Assembly (NCBI GenBank): GCA_036365145.1
Contig: JAEOAD010000055.1
Coordinates: forward strand, 1,116,001-1,180,000
DNA: 64,000 bases
DNA from: Orientallactaga sibirica
Taxonomy: Eukaryota > Chordata > Mammalia > Rodentia > Dipodidae
Reading direction: 5' to 3'
Within the stretch, counting starts at the first letter, position 1; each line of letters opens with the position of its first letter. The position numbers and the translations under genes are program-made. The notes under the pieces were generated by a model. It worked only from the letters and a program-made list of their open reading frames with translations, did no database searches and was not told the origin of the DNA. Shown piece by piece: positions 21,265-31,518 of this stretch.

Positions 21265-21533
21265 GGGAAAGAGATGGAGACATCACAGAGTTTAAAGGTG
21301 CTCTCACGAAAGCAAGCATAGTCATCATTACCACCATCACCACATATAGGGCCCAGCTGGAATGTAGACATATAACAAGCAGGAAAAGAGCCCTCATAAC
21401 AAAGTGACAAGCTGGAATCTTGATCTAGGTTCTTTAACCTTCAGAACAATTTGATAATAAATTTCTATTGTTTAATCTACTTAGTTCATGATACTTTGTT
21501 ATGGTAGCCTAAGGAGACTATAACAGTGACCCA
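21265..21533 (+). mobile_element. Ancient LTR relic (MLT1/MST-like), 3' part
   Basis: AATAAATTTCTATTGTTTAATCTAC and TTTGTTATGGTAGCCTAAGGAGACTA are the typical MaLR LTR end. Probably the continuation of 18046-18234. Confidence 0.55.
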
Positions 21534-21606
21534 ATATTTTCCAAGTGAGCAATGCATAATACTAACAAAATCATGCATAGGTGAAGAATCTATTCAAAGT
21601 TCAAAA

Positions 21607-21762
21607 TAGCCAGGAGTGGTGGCACACGCCTTTAATCCCAGCACTCAGGAGGCAGAGGTAGGAGGACTATTCAAGGCCACCCTGACACTACAGAGTGAAT
21701 TCCAGGTCAGCCTGAGCTAAAGCAAGACCCTACCTTGAAAAACAAAACAAACAAAAAAAAAT
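21607..21762 (+). mobile_element. B1 SINE
   Basis: Lost the GATCGCCGTGAGTTC block; otherwise complete. Confidence 0.86.
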
Positions 21763-21849
21763 CGTTAAGTTTTAATTGTAGTAGTTGGAAAAATGTATAA
21801 ATGTATTGATATAATTTTAACTTCCAAAAGTAATAGGACTTAAAAAGCT

Positions 21850-21988
21850 TCAACTGGGGCATGCACAAGGTGGCACATGCATCTGGAGTTCCTTTGTGGC
21901 AGCTAGAGGCCCAGCCACACCCATTCTCTTTCTATGTGCCTCTTTGTCTGCCTCTCTCTCAAATAAATAAATAAATAAATAAATTTTT
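21850..21988 (+). mobile_element. B2-like SINE, 5'-truncated
   Basis: Starts at GCATGCACAAGGTGGC. Confidence 0.82.
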
Positions 21989-22143
21989 TTGTTTTTTTTT
22001 TTTTCCTTCAAGGTAGGGTTTCACTCTAGTACAGGCTGACCTGAAATTCACTATTGAGCTTCAGGGTGGCCTTAAACTCACGGCAATCCTCCTACCACTG
22101 CCTACCAAGTGCTGGGATTAAAGTCATGCGCCATCATGCCAGG
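21989..22143 (-). mobile_element. B1 SINE
   Basis: Complete. Confidence 0.87.
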
Positions 22144-22148
22144 CACTT

Positions 22149-22253
22149 CGGGGCTGGAGAGATGGTTTAGCAGTTAAGGTGCTTCCCTGAGAAGCCTAAG
22201 AACCCAGGTTCAATTCCCCAGTACCCACGTAAAAGCCAGATGCACAAGGTGGG
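22149..22253 (+). mobile_element. B2-like SINE, left half (split by LTR)
   Basis: Runs to CACAAGGTGGG where the 22254 LTR enters. Confidence 0.88.
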
Positions 22254-22609
22254 TGTGGTAGTTTAAATATATGGCCCCCAATATATTCAGTATTTTATTA
22301 GTTTATAGCTTGCATCTGCAGCCACCTTGCTGGAGGCAATGTCACTGTGGGATCTTAAGGTGTGATGGTGGGTTTGAGATTCCATTGTAAAGATATGCAA
22401 AGTGTGCCCAGTTGGAGTTCCTGAAGTGTGCTGTGCTGTGTGGCTGGTGGCTTTTCTCTCTCTTGCTTGGTCCTGTGAAGACAAGCCAGCTTCTTCTGCC
22501 ATTATGGAACTTCCCCTGGATCTGTAAGCTTCAATAAATAATATACCTTCCTCCATAACTGTGCCTGGTCTGAAAGTTCATTTCAGTGAACCTGAAGCTC
22601 TCTGCTACA
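22254..22609 (+). mobile_element. Solo LTR, MaLR-like
   Basis: A 356-bp element beginning TGTGGTAGTTT and ending CTGCTACA, with AATAAATAATA as polyadenylation region. It is bounded by the 5-bp duplication GTGGG (22249-22253 and 22610-22614) inside a B2-like SINE. Family assignment is by resemblance to rodent MaLR LTRs; no coding sequence. Confidence 0.8.
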
Positions 22610-22728
22610 GTGGGACATATGTCTGAGGTTCACTTGCAGTGGCTAAAGGTCCTGGCATGCCCATTCTCTATCAGCCTCTTTCTCCCCCTCCCCCCTCTCA
22701 AGTGAATAAATAAAATCTCTTTTTAAAA
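22610..22728 (+). mobile_element. B2-like SINE, right half
   Basis: Resumes GTGGGACATATGTCTG after the LTR. Confidence 0.86.
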
Positions 22729-22742
22729 AAAAAACCAACTTC

Positions 22743-22856
22743 GGGCTGGAGGGATGGCTTTAATCCCAGCACTCGGGAGGCAGATAGGAGGATTGCCTGA
22801 GACTACATAGTTAATTCCAGGTCAGCCTGGACCAAGTGAGACCTTGCAAAACCAAA
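22743..22856 (+). mobile_element. Chimeric SINE: B2-like head joined to B1 body
   Basis: GGGCTGGAGGGATGGCTT runs straight into TTTAATCCCAGCAC of a headless B1, sharing CTT at the join. Confidence 0.8.
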
Positions 22857-22861
22857 AAAAC

Positions 22862-23040
22862 ACAGTTTGGAGGGATTCCCCAAAGGACCCAGGTTTGATT
22901 CCCCAGGACCCATGTTAGCCAGATGCAGTGGCTGAAAGCCCTGGTATACCCATTTTCATTCTTTCTCTCTCTCTCTCCCTCTCTCCCTCTTTCTCTGTCA
23001 AATAAATAAATAAATAAAAATTAAAAATTTTTTTTTAAAA
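22862..23040 (+). mobile_element. B2-like SINE with deletions
   Basis: Head reduced to TTTGGAGGGATTCCCC; lacks CACAAGGTGGCGCATGC. Confidence 0.78.
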
Positions 23041-23379
23041 AGGAGAAATACAGATTGCATATAAACTTCTAAAAACTGTTCTATATCCCTAGCCATCAGG
23101 GAAATACAGATCCCATCTCACTCCTGTCAGACTGGCTACCATCATGAAAACAAATGACCATAAATGCTGGCGAGGATGCAGAAAAAGAGGAACCCTTCTA
23201 CACTGTTGGTGGGAATGTGATCTGGTCCAGCCATTGTGGAAATCAGTGTGGAGGTTCCTGAGACAGCTAAAAATAGATTCACCATATGACCCAGCTATAC
23301 CACTCCTAGGCATATATCCTAAGGACTCATCTCACTACCTTAGAGATACTTGCTCAGCCATGTTTATTCCCACTGTATT

Positions 23380-23459
23380 CTTTATTGTTGAGTAGAACTC
23401 CATTGTGTAAATGTGCCACATTTTCATTATCCACTCATCAGTTGAGGGACATCTAGGCT
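23380..23459. repeat. Left arm of 80-bp inverted repeat in L1 ORF2
   Basis: Reverse complement of 23508-23587 with about three mismatches and a 48-base spacer. A short direct repeat CCATGTTTATT brackets the insert (23358 and 23463). Confidence 0.9.
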
Positions 23460-23507
23460 CAACCATGTTTATTGCTGCTCTATTCACAATAGCTAGGAAA
23501 TGGAACC

Positions 23508-23587
23508 AGCCTAGATGTCCCTCAACTGATGAATGGATAATGAAGATGTGGCACATTTACACAATGGAGTTCTACTCAACAGTAAAG
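23508..23587. repeat. Right arm of 80-bp inverted repeat in L1 ORF2
   Basis: This arm is the normal ORF2 coding sequence (MWHIYTMEF region). The left arm at 23380-23459 is the extra inverted copy. Confidence 0.9.
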
Positions 23588-23818
23588 AAAAATGAAATTA
23601 TGAAATTTGCAGGAAAATGGATGGATCTGGAAAGGATTATACTTAGAGAGGTAACCCAGGTCCAGAAAGCCAAATGTCACATGTTCTCCCTCGTATGTGG
23701 ATCCTAGTTACAAACGATTGGACTTCTATGTGAGTAGGAATAAAACTCAGTAGCGGAGGCCAATAAACTAGAAAGGGAATAGAAAGGGGGTTGGTATTTA
23801 ATAGGATGGTATGTAAGT

Positions 23819-23860
23819 ATGGAGGCCCTGTTGCACCCATTCATTCTCTCTCTCTCTCCT
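23819..23860 (+). mobile_element. B2-like SINE tail fragment
   Basis: GGAGGCCCTGTTGCACCCATTC plus CT, joined to the L1 on the left and the IAP-like LTR on the right. Confidence 0.65.
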
Positions 23861-23862
23861 CT

Positions 23863-24173
23863 TGTTGCGCCCGTCCCGCCAGCAGGAAGAACGACAACAA
23901 CAGGATTTTTCTCAAGCACACTTTATTTATAAATTTAAAAACTGACCCTATGGGGAAACATAAATGATGTGGAAAACAATGATTCCCAGCACATCACCCA
24001 AGGGAGAGGTGAGCAGCCATCTTAGGATAACATGATATGCTCAAGGCAGGCGATTAGGATACAAAACCCTGTAAACAAAGACTAAAGCCAGAAGAGTTCC
24101 ATGGTCAGCCTCTCTCCCTCTTTCCTTATATTTCTCTGCTTATAAATTTAAAAAACTGAGGGAAACATAAAGA
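23863..24173 (-). mobile_element. IAP/ERVK-like LTR fragment
   Basis: Starts TGTTGCGCCCGTCCCGCCAGCAGGAAGAAC with a TTTATT signal in reverse, resembling the 3' end of an IAP-type LTR read backwards. The other end is lost near a truncated B1. No viral coding sequence was seen. Class assignment is tentative. Confidence 0.45.
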
Positions 24174-24180
24174 AAACAAT

Positions 24181-24302
24181 GTCCCAGCACTCAGGAGGCA
24201 GAGGTAGGAGGATTGCCATGAGTTCAAGGCCACCCTGAGACTACACAGTGAGTTCCAGGTCAGCCTGGGCCAGAGTGAGACCGTACCTCGGAAAACCAAA
24301 AG
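24181..24302 (+). mobile_element. B1 SINE, 5'-truncated
   Basis: Starts TCCCAGCACTCAGG; tail replaced by (GGAA)n. Confidence 0.84.
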
Positions 24303-24375
24303 AGAAGGAAGGAAGGAAGGAAGGAAGGAAGGAAGGAAGGAAGGAAGGAAGGAAGGAAGGAAGGAAGGAAGGAAA
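24303..24375. repeat. (GGAA)n microsatellite
   Basis: About 17 nearly pure units grown from a B1 tail. Confidence 0.95.
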
Positions 24376-24499
24376 CAAACAATGTCTGATCCTAGAATGA
24401 GCAATTCCTAACCTCTCATTCCCCAGCACATCCACGTAACCTTTAATTCTTACCTCAAACATTAATTCTTCTAAGCATCTCTCCTCTGCTCCTCAGGCA

Positions 24500-24718
24500 G
24501 GTCAGACTATGCCAAGTGCTGTCATCCCATGCCCTTTGTCTGTACCTCCACTGCAACATTTCTCCTACTATGATACACTTACGTGTGACAGTTGGTCTCC
24601 CCAGTAGTCTGTAAGTTCCCTAACAGCAGGGAACTTTGTGTATCCTTGACCTCCAACCCTCCTTTACTGCCCAACATCTAATAATCACTCAATAGCAAGT
24701 TGTTGAAGGGATGTATTT
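24500..24718 (+). mobile_element. L2 LINE 3' end (relic)
   Basis: GTCTGTAAGTTCCCTAACAGCAGGGAACTTTGTGTATCC followed by ATCACTCAATAGCAAGTTGTTGAA resembles the L2 tail. Confidence 0.5.
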
Positions 24719-24845
24719 CACTACCATGTAAAGAATAAGATAGGTCCTTGGCCTTGCAATGTGTTAAAGTTATGGACTTATGTTCATTACTTTGTTTTAC
24801 TTATAATATTAAAGTAAATTTATTCCAAGTGTAAAAGAATTTGGA

Positions 24846-24982
24846 GCCTGGCATGGTGGTTCATGTCTTTAATCCCAGCAGAGGCAGAAGGATTGACATG
24901 AGTCCAAGGCCACCCTGAGAATACATAGTGAATTCCAGGTCAGCCTGGCCTAGAGTGAGACCCTATCTTGAAAAAAAAAATT
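24846..24982 (+). mobile_element. B1 SINE
   Basis: Small gap after CCCAGCA. Confidence 0.85.
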
Positions 24983-25261
24983 GGAATTGAGCGAGTAGGA
25001 AGATATAGCCCAGGAAAATACTAAGTAACAAAAGAGCAAGCTAAAAGAAAAGTTAGCTCTAAGCAATTCATAAGTAAAATTAAATCATCAGTAACAACAA
25101 TAATAACCACTACATTAAGTGCCAGCTATGCATGTGTCTATGCTTCCTATCTCATATGCCAATTCAACAACAGAGTACTACTTCCCTTTTAAATATGTAC
25201 AAAGTCTTTCTCATTTCATTACTGTCTCCATAAAACATTACAGGGAAAAACCTAAGAAGCA

Positions 25262-25500
25262 GGGCTGGAGAAATAGCTCAGTAGTTAAAGGCACTTGCCT
25301 ACAAAACCTAACGACCTGGGTTTGATTCCCCAGTACCCACATAAAGCCAGATGCACAGTGGCACATGCATCTGGAGTTCATTTGCAATAGCAGGAAGTCC
25401 TGATGTACCCATTCTCATTCCCATTCATATTTTCTCTCCCTCCCTCCCTCCCTCCCTCCCTCCCTCTCTTTCTCTCTGTCTTTCTGCAAATAAACAATTG
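25262..25500 (+). mobile_element. B2-like SINE with (CTCC)n
   Basis: Complete; CCCT repeat at 25436-25466. Confidence 0.86.
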
Positions 25501-26074
25501 CATGAAACCTAAGAAGCAAAAATCGTGTTTCCCCAGATAATGGCAAGCATACAGTGTATGCTGCATTTATCCACTTCAATAAGGCTTCAAGTATTTTATT
25601 TTTAGGAGCCAGCATAGTTCATGTGGATCAGGTCCCATAATTCACCAGCACTTTCTCCACATGAAAAAAAATCTAACAATTTTTAAGTTTCAGGGAGAAA
25701 CTGTGAAATAGCCTTCATGTACACTGTCATCTACTAGGAGAAGAATCTTTAAGACAGGCAATAAACTAAGTATAACAAGATTTTTATGTATGCATTTCAC
25801 TTTGGTTAACAGGATGGGAAGGAAAACAAGCATATTCTGTTACTGTCTTATTAGTGCCAAATTGACAGATAAGTAAACCAAAGTTCTAATAGATTATTAA
25901 TATATATGGATTTCAAATTTCTTAGACAAACAGTTCTTGGCATTCAGTTTGCTCAACTTCTGAAATGTGTAACTGAGGATTTCCTATGGGTGATATTCTG
26001 CATTTTAGGCAAGACATGCTCCTGCAGGAAAGGGCTACCTATGGGGGAGGGGAAACACATAAAAATTTTGACCA
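25501..26074. other. Single-copy sequence
   Basis: AT-rich. No gene or repeat recognised. Confidence 0.5.
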
Positions 26075-26400
26075 GGAGCTTAGGGAAATTGCTAGGTGGC
26101 TAAAGCACTTGCCACACAAACATAAGGACCTGAGTTTGGATCCCCATACTCAACTAAAGCTGCCAGGCATGGTAGTGCCAGCACAGGGAAGGTGGAGACA
26201 AGGAATCCCCAGGGCTCACTGAGAATCTAGTCTAGCCAATCAGTGACTCTAGGTTCAGCAAGAGACTCTATCTCAAATACTAAGGTACAGGGACTAAGGA
26301 AGACACTCCACATCAACCTGCCTATACACGCATGCATGCACACGCACACACAGGCACATCACATACATACACATACCAATAAATCCATAAGTAAAGTGTA
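26075..26400 (+). mobile_element. Composite SINE (RSINE1/B4 type)
   Basis: Head GGGAAATTGCTAGGTGGCTAAAGCAC, middle GGGCTCACTGAGAATCTAGTCTAGCC, AGCAAGAGACTCTATCTCAAA, tail ACGCATGCATGCACACGC. Confidence 0.65.
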
Positions 26401-26552
26401 TGACAATTAAATTCACAAACTATAGCAATGAAAAAGCCATTGGCAAAGTACAACCAGGAAATGTTCATTTCAATGTATGAGGACTTTGCATTTTTAGTAA
26501 AAGGATTATTATTTAAAGTAGAACTGGTATCAAGGAAATAGAAAATGAGCTT

Positions 26553-26672
26553 GCGGAGCCGGGAAGCAGAGGTAGGAGGATTGCCATGAGTTTACGGCCA
26601 CCCTGAAGACTACAGAGCGAATTCCAGGTCAGCCTGAGCTAGAGTGAGACCCTACCTCAAAAAACAAAAACA
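26553..26672 (+). mobile_element. B1 SINE with internal deletion
   Basis: GGAGCCGGGAAGCAGAGG joins head to middle. Confidence 0.8.
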
Positions 26673-26866
26673 GAAAATGAGCTTGGCTATGACAATTTTT
26701 TCTTACTTTTTAAAGCTCATAGTATAACTACAAAAGGATGAAAAGGCAACTATAGAAGTCTCATCCATATAGCCAGTTATCCTAATACATATATTAAGGT
26801 AAATTAAGGTAATAATTTCTGGCATGTCATACATGAAACAAAATAACACTAAAAAGAAAAAAAATT

Positions 26867-26867
<1 letters not shown>

Positions 26868-26918
<51 letters not shown>

Positions 26919-27062
26919 GTTTTTTGAGGTAGGGTCTCACTCTGGCCCAGGCTGGCCTGGAATTAACTATGTAGTCTCAGAGTGGCCTCAAACTCAGGGC
27001 AATCCTCCTACCTCTGCCTCCTGAGTGCTGGGACTAAAGGCGTGCACCACCATGCCCAGCTT
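26868..27062 (-). mobile_element. B1 SINE with 50-base poly(T)
   Basis: One of the longest homopolymers in the window, 26868-26917. Confidence 0.9.
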
Positions 27063-27082
27063 AAGAAAAATAATTTAAAAAA

Positions 27083-27210
27083 ATTTTTTTTCTAGCCCAG
27101 GTTGATCTGGGACTCATTCTGTAGTCCCAAGCTGGCCTCCAACTCACAGTGATCCTAACTCTGCCTCCTGAGTGCTGGGATCAAAGACGGACACCACCAT
27201 GCCCAGCTCA
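27083..27210 (-). mobile_element. B1 SINE, 3'-shortened
   Basis: Lacks GAGGTAGGGTCTCACT. Confidence 0.8.
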
Positions 27211-27240
27211 AATAATTGTTTTTACCAGAAGAGTTGCGTG

Positions 27241-27390
27241 AGCTGGAACTAGTGGCAGATGCCTCTAATCCCAGCCCCTGGGGACAGCTACTTTGAGATC
27301 AGCCACTTGAGATCAGCCTGGACTATGTAGCAAGTATCATATCAGCCTCAGCTATATACAGAGACCATGTCTCAAAAAAGAAAAAGAACA
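27241..27390 (+). mobile_element. Old B1/Alu-like relic
   Basis: AGTGGCAGATGCCTCTAATCCCAGC, GAGACCATGTCTCAAAA. Confidence 0.55.
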
Positions 27391-27579
27391 AAATTGTGTG
27401 TGTGCATGAAGCTTGCCAAAACATAACATGAAACTTCAAGCTAGTAAAGAATTAGAATCTAACAGATACAAAATTTCTGCCAATGAGAAAAACACTCCAA
27501 AACAGTGGTCATGACTTATGAGGGAGAAGGAGGAAGACTCAATCAGACAGGACTTCCCAAGAGGACTTAATACAAAAGC

Positions 27580-27645
27580 CTGGCTGGGGATGTAGTTCAG
27601 TGGTGGAGTACTTGCTTGGCATATTCAAGGTCCTAGATTTAGAGT
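27580..27645 (+). mobile_element. ID-like SINE fragment
   Basis: GGCTGGGGATGTAGTTCAGTGGTGGAG, CTTGCTTGGCATATTCAAGG. Confidence 0.5.
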
Positions 27646-27653
27646 GAGGGTAG

Positions 27654-27851
27654 AGGGCTGGGGAGAAGGCTTAGCAGTTAAGGCACTTGCCCACAAAGCC
27701 AAAGGACCCAGGTTCAATTCCCCAGGACCCACCTAAAGCCAGATGCACAAGGTTACACATGCATTTGGAGTTCGTTTGCAGTGGCTAGAGAACCTGGCAT
27801 GTGCTTTCTCTCTCTTTCTCTCCCTTTCTCTCTCAAATAAATAAATAAAAT
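27654..27851 (+). mobile_element. B2-like SINE
   Basis: Complete, abuts the L1 3'UTR. Confidence 0.88.
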
Positions 27852-29222
27852 AACATGTGGATCCTAGCTACAAATGATTGGACTTCTATTTGAGTAAGAA
27901 TAAAACTCAGTAGCAAAGGTCAGAAGCTAGAAAGGGGATATAAAGGGAATAGAAAGGGAGGGAGGGGGACTTAATAGGATGATATGTAAGTATATATGTG
28001 TAAGTAGAAGAACAGATTAATGGGGGTGAAAAGGCCTAAGTGAGGTCAGGGGAAGAGATTGAGTAAAGGAAAGGTGGAGGGAAGGCTAATCAAAATCTAA
28101 GAGGATATAAATAAGTCATATGGAAACCTACTTTTTTGGACAATGGAACACTCAAAAGCCATAGATTGTTACTAGAAAATTTTCAGTGCCAGGGATGGGA
28201 TACCTTCTGGTGAGTTGTTGGTTAGGGAGGTCACTGACAGCCCCAAAACATTACAGGCCATTCCCAAGACTCTTGGTTTTCCACCATGTATAGATAGTAA
28301 GATCCTATTGCTGAAGACTCCACATACTTGGGCTGCAAGGTCACTGAGAAATCCTGCTGGAGCTGAGCTGAAAGACTCCTCCATGCAGACCAGCTGTCAG
28401 AAAGCTGGAAAAAGCTATGTTGCATGCAGTTCGATGGGAGAGAGAAATCACCAGTGGAGATACTCAACAGTGAACACTGCAAGCCTTAAATGTGGCCAGC
28501 CAGGCCAAATGAGCCAAAGGGTGCAATAGTGGCATGTCTGTTACGGAGAAAACTAATTGCTCTCTAATTGGACTGCAGGCCCCGCTCCATAGGAGAGAAT
28601 ATATCCCTGATACTGAAAACCTACCACAGGGGTAGTCATGAGCCCTAGGGGTGTAACGTCTACTGGTGTCATGCTAAATGTATACTATGCTTACCAAACT
28701 GCCCAGTAAGCACTTTTTTTTGGGGGGGGGTCAAGGTAGGGTTTCACTGTAACCTAGGAATTTACTATTCAGTCTCAGGATGGCCTCAAACTCATGGTGA
28801 TCCTCTTACCTCTGCCTCCTGAGTGCTGGGATTAAAGGCGTGCACCACAACGCCTGGCTAGCACTTCTCTTAATGTCTATACCCATGTATTAATGCTATC
28901 CTCACTTTTGGTCGGAGAAGCTTCTCTTTTCAGATGGCAGTGACCTTGGGATGACTCAGAAAGCACGGTGGTACTGAGAAGAAGGGACAGAGGAGTGCTC
29001 AACACTGAAATATCTCTATCACATCTTCCAAGGCTCAGGGTCCAATGAGGAAGAGGGGGCGGAAAGAATGTAAACACCAAAGGAAGGATAGGACTCCTTA
29101 CAACGTGCTCCTCCAGACACAAAATGGCCTGGATATCCATGACCTCACAGTGCCTGACACTACCTACACAAGACCATCATAAGAGGAGGAAAAGATCACA
29201 ACATTAAAATAAAAGAGAGACT
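27852..29222 (+). mobile_element. L1 3'UTR, long fragment, interrupted by a B1
   Basis: Starts with the GGATCCTAGCTAC block that follows ORF2 at 23697 and runs to the shared L1 tail (CATGACCTCACAGTGCCTGACA, then AAAGAGAGACTAA). Its second half matches 55988-56540 at high identity. A minus-strand B1 (28713-28860) interrupts it. No ORF1 or ORF2 is present. Confidence 0.85.
28713..28860 (-). mobile_element. B1 SINE inserted in L1 3'UTR
   Basis: Full-length minus-strand B1 with a T/G-rich end, flanked by the duplicated target AGCACTT (28708 and 28860). Confidence 0.9.
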
Positions 29223-29223
29223 A

Positions 29224-29370
29224 AGCAGGCGTGGTGGTGCACGCCTTTAATCCCAGCACTCGGGAGGCAGAGGTAGGAGGATCACTATGAATTCAAGGCT
29301 ACCCTGAGACTACATAGTGAATTCCAGGTCAGCCTGGGCTATAGTGAAACCCTACCTTGAAAAACCAAAA
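29224..29370 (+). mobile_element. B1 SINE
   Basis: Complete; inserted at the A-rich end of the L1. Confidence 0.88.
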
Positions 29371-29378
29371 AGGTAAAA

Positions 29379-29598
29379 AAGGGCTGGAGAGATTGCATAG
29401 TGGTTAAGTGCTTGCCTGTGAAGCCTAAGGACCCTGGTTCAAGACTTGATTCCCCAGGACCCACATAAGCCAGATGCACAAGGTGGGGCATGTATCTAGA
29501 GTTCATTTGCAGTGGCTGGAGGCCCTGGCATGCCTATTCTGTCTCTCTCTCTCTCTGTTACTCTCAAATAAATAAATAAAAATACATCAACAAAAAGG
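29379..29598 (+). mobile_element. B2-like SINE
   Basis: Complete, CAAGACTTGATTCC variant B box. Confidence 0.86.
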
Positions 29599-29619
29599 TT
29601 AAAAAAAAAAAAAAAAGGA

Positions 29620-29790
29620 GAGCCGGGCGTGGTGGCACACGCCTTTAATCCCAGCACTTGGGAGGCAGAGGTAGGAGGATCACTGAGAGTTCAAGGCCAC
29701 CCTGAGACTACATAGTTAATTCCAGGTCAGCCTGTACCAGAGTGAGACCCTACCTTGAAAAACCAAAAAAAAAAAAAAAAAAAAAAAAAG
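29620..29790 (+). mobile_element. B1 SINE
   Basis: Complete with long A tail. Confidence 0.9.
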
Positions 29791-29915
29791 GAGAGAGCAA
29801 GGCAGGTCTCATACAGAACTCACTCTGTAGCCCAGGCTGGCTTCAAACTCAAAGCATCCCTCCTATCTCAGCCTCTCGAGTGTTGGGACTAAAAGCATGT
29901 GCCACCATACGAGCT
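29791..29915 (-). mobile_element. B1 SINE
   Basis: Diverged copy without T-run. Confidence 0.75.
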
Positions 29916-30134
29916 TTTATATTATAGATTATGAAGCTAACAGCTAACATCTGTTTAGTACTTTCATTGGCAGTTAAAGAACTATTTAAATTCCTAAACT
30001 ACAAACACACAAACTGTACATTCATTGTAGTATCATAACAATATAAAATAATAACTCATTAATAAGTAATAGGATGGCATAAAGGTAGGCAGTGGTAGGG
30101 TACACAGGGCTAATCACTATTCTAGCCTCCATCT

Positions 30135-30290
30135 TCTTAATAATACCAATAACTAATATTGTTTCAATATGCACTGTGTAACACAGTGTTAAATGCTTTC
30201 TTGATGTACACATCAATCCTATGAGTTGTTATCCCCACTTTTAAGTTGAGTCCACTGTCCATGGTCACAAAGCTAGTAGTGTACAGACAT
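30135..30290 (-). mobile_element. MIR
   Basis: GTGTTAAATGCTTTCTTGATGTAC, CAATCCTATGAGTTGTTATCCCCACTTTTAAG and GGTCACAAAGCTAGTAG. Confidence 0.65.
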
Positions 30291-30361
30291 TTCATGTATG
30301 TGCAGTATATTCAGGATATGAACTGATTTGTCCCCTCTGACAGCCTTTGTGAATATAAACA

Positions 30362-30708
30362 TGTGGTAGTTTGATTCATATGTCCCCCATAAGCTTAGGT
30401 GTTCTGTATCCCATGTACCCAGCTGATGGCAATTTGGGAATTAAACCCTTCTGAAGGCAGTATATTGTTGGGGGTAGGCTTTTGGGTGTTATAGCCAGCT
30501 TTCTCTTGCCAGTGTTTGGCACACTCTCCTGTCACTGTTGTCCATCTGATGTTGGCCAGCAGGTGATGTCCACCCTCTGCTCATGTCATCATTTTCCCCT
30601 GCCATCATGGAGCTTCCCCCGGAGTATGTAAGCCAAACTAAACCCTTTTTGCCACAAACTATTCTTGGTCAGGTGTTTTCTCACAGCAATGTGAACCTGA
30701 CTACAACA
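30362..30708 (+). mobile_element. Solo LTR, MaLR (ORR1/MT-like)
   Basis: TGTGGTAGTTTGATTCATATGTCCCCC start, CAGCTGATGGCAATTTGGG, GCCATCATGGAGCTTCC, AAGCCAAACTAAACCC and a CTACAACA end follow the MaLR LTR plan. Related to 38398-38740 in reverse. Confidence 0.8.
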
Positions 30709-30824
30709 AAATGTTTTCAGTTTTGTTTTGCCATTTTAACAATAGTTAAGTGTACAATTTAGGACATTCAATACATTCAGAATGTGGTGCGACAATTACC
30801 ACTAGATATAAAAGTTTTAATGAC

Positions 30825-30925
30825 TACTGAAATTACTCATCTTACAAATGGTGGCACTAAGATTTGAAGTCAGGCCCCTTCATTCCTAAATTCATGGGCT
30901 CTTCGTTCTATTAATACCTTCACCT
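30825..30925 (-). mobile_element. MIR fragment
   Basis: CATCTTACAAATGGTGGCACTAAGATTTGAAGTCAGGCCCC then TGGGCTCTTCG. Confidence 0.5.
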
Positions 30926-30947
30926 GATCTCTATTGCATTTTGCTTA

Positions 30948-31145
30948 TTTTTTTTTCATGAGAGCGAGAGAGAGAGACAATTGGTACACCATGGCCTCAA
31001 CCACTGCAATTGAACTCCAGACGCATGCACCACCTTGTGCGCTTGTGTCACCTTGTATGTCTGGTTTACAGGGACCTGGAGAGTTGAACATGGGTCCTTA
31101 GGCTTCATAGCAAGCACCTTAACCGCTAAGCCATCTCTCCAGCCC
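30948..31145 (-). mobile_element. B2-like SINE with two CACAAGG units
   Basis: In reverse it has CACCTTGTGCGCTTGTGTCACCTTG, one unit more than standard and one fewer than variant M. Confidence 0.84.
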
Positions 31146-31256
31146 CTGATCTCTTTTTGTCAGTGTCTGAAAAGCAAATGAAATAGACACTAGAACACTT
31201 TATACACATTACTACTAAACAAATGACCATGGCTATAGGGGGAAAACCCCACTGAG

Positions 31257-31412
31257 AGCTGGGCATGGTGGTGCACACCTTTAATCCCAGCACTCAGGAG
31301 GCAGAGGTAGGAAGATCACTGTGAGTTTAAGGCTAGCCTGTGACTACATAGTGAATTCCAGTTCAGCCTGGGCTAGAACAAGACCCTACCATGAAGAAAG
31401 GGGGGGAAAAAA
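31257..31412 (+). mobile_element. B1 SINE
   Basis: Complete. Confidence 0.87.
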
Positions 31413-31516
31413 AGCTAGTCTTGGTGGTACATGCCTTTAATCCCAGCACTTGAGGCTGAGATAGGAGGAATTCCAGGTCAGCCTGGGCTACAGCAAGATC
31501 CTACCTCAAAAAAAAT
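31413..31516 (+). mobile_element. B1 SINE with internal deletion
   Basis: GATAGGAGG joins directly to AATTCCAGGTC. Confidence 0.82.
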
Positions 31517-31518
31517 TA

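Larger units (their letters stand above)
23050..23818 (+). mobile_element. L1 fragment: end of ORF2 plus start of 3'UTR, with an internal fold-back
   Basis: Translation gives the conserved L1 ORF2 C-terminal region ([34 protein letters not shown], then MWHIYTMEFYS). The reading is broken at about 23369-23462 by an inverted copy of downstream sequence. From 23691 it enters a 3'UTR (GGATCCTAGTTAC) also seen at 27852. It stops abruptly at a SINE tail at 23819. Inactive. Confidence 0.9.

Noticed and set aside
28215..28529. 104-residue plus-strand open frame
   Set aside because: Falls within L1 3'UTR sequence, which is noncoding.
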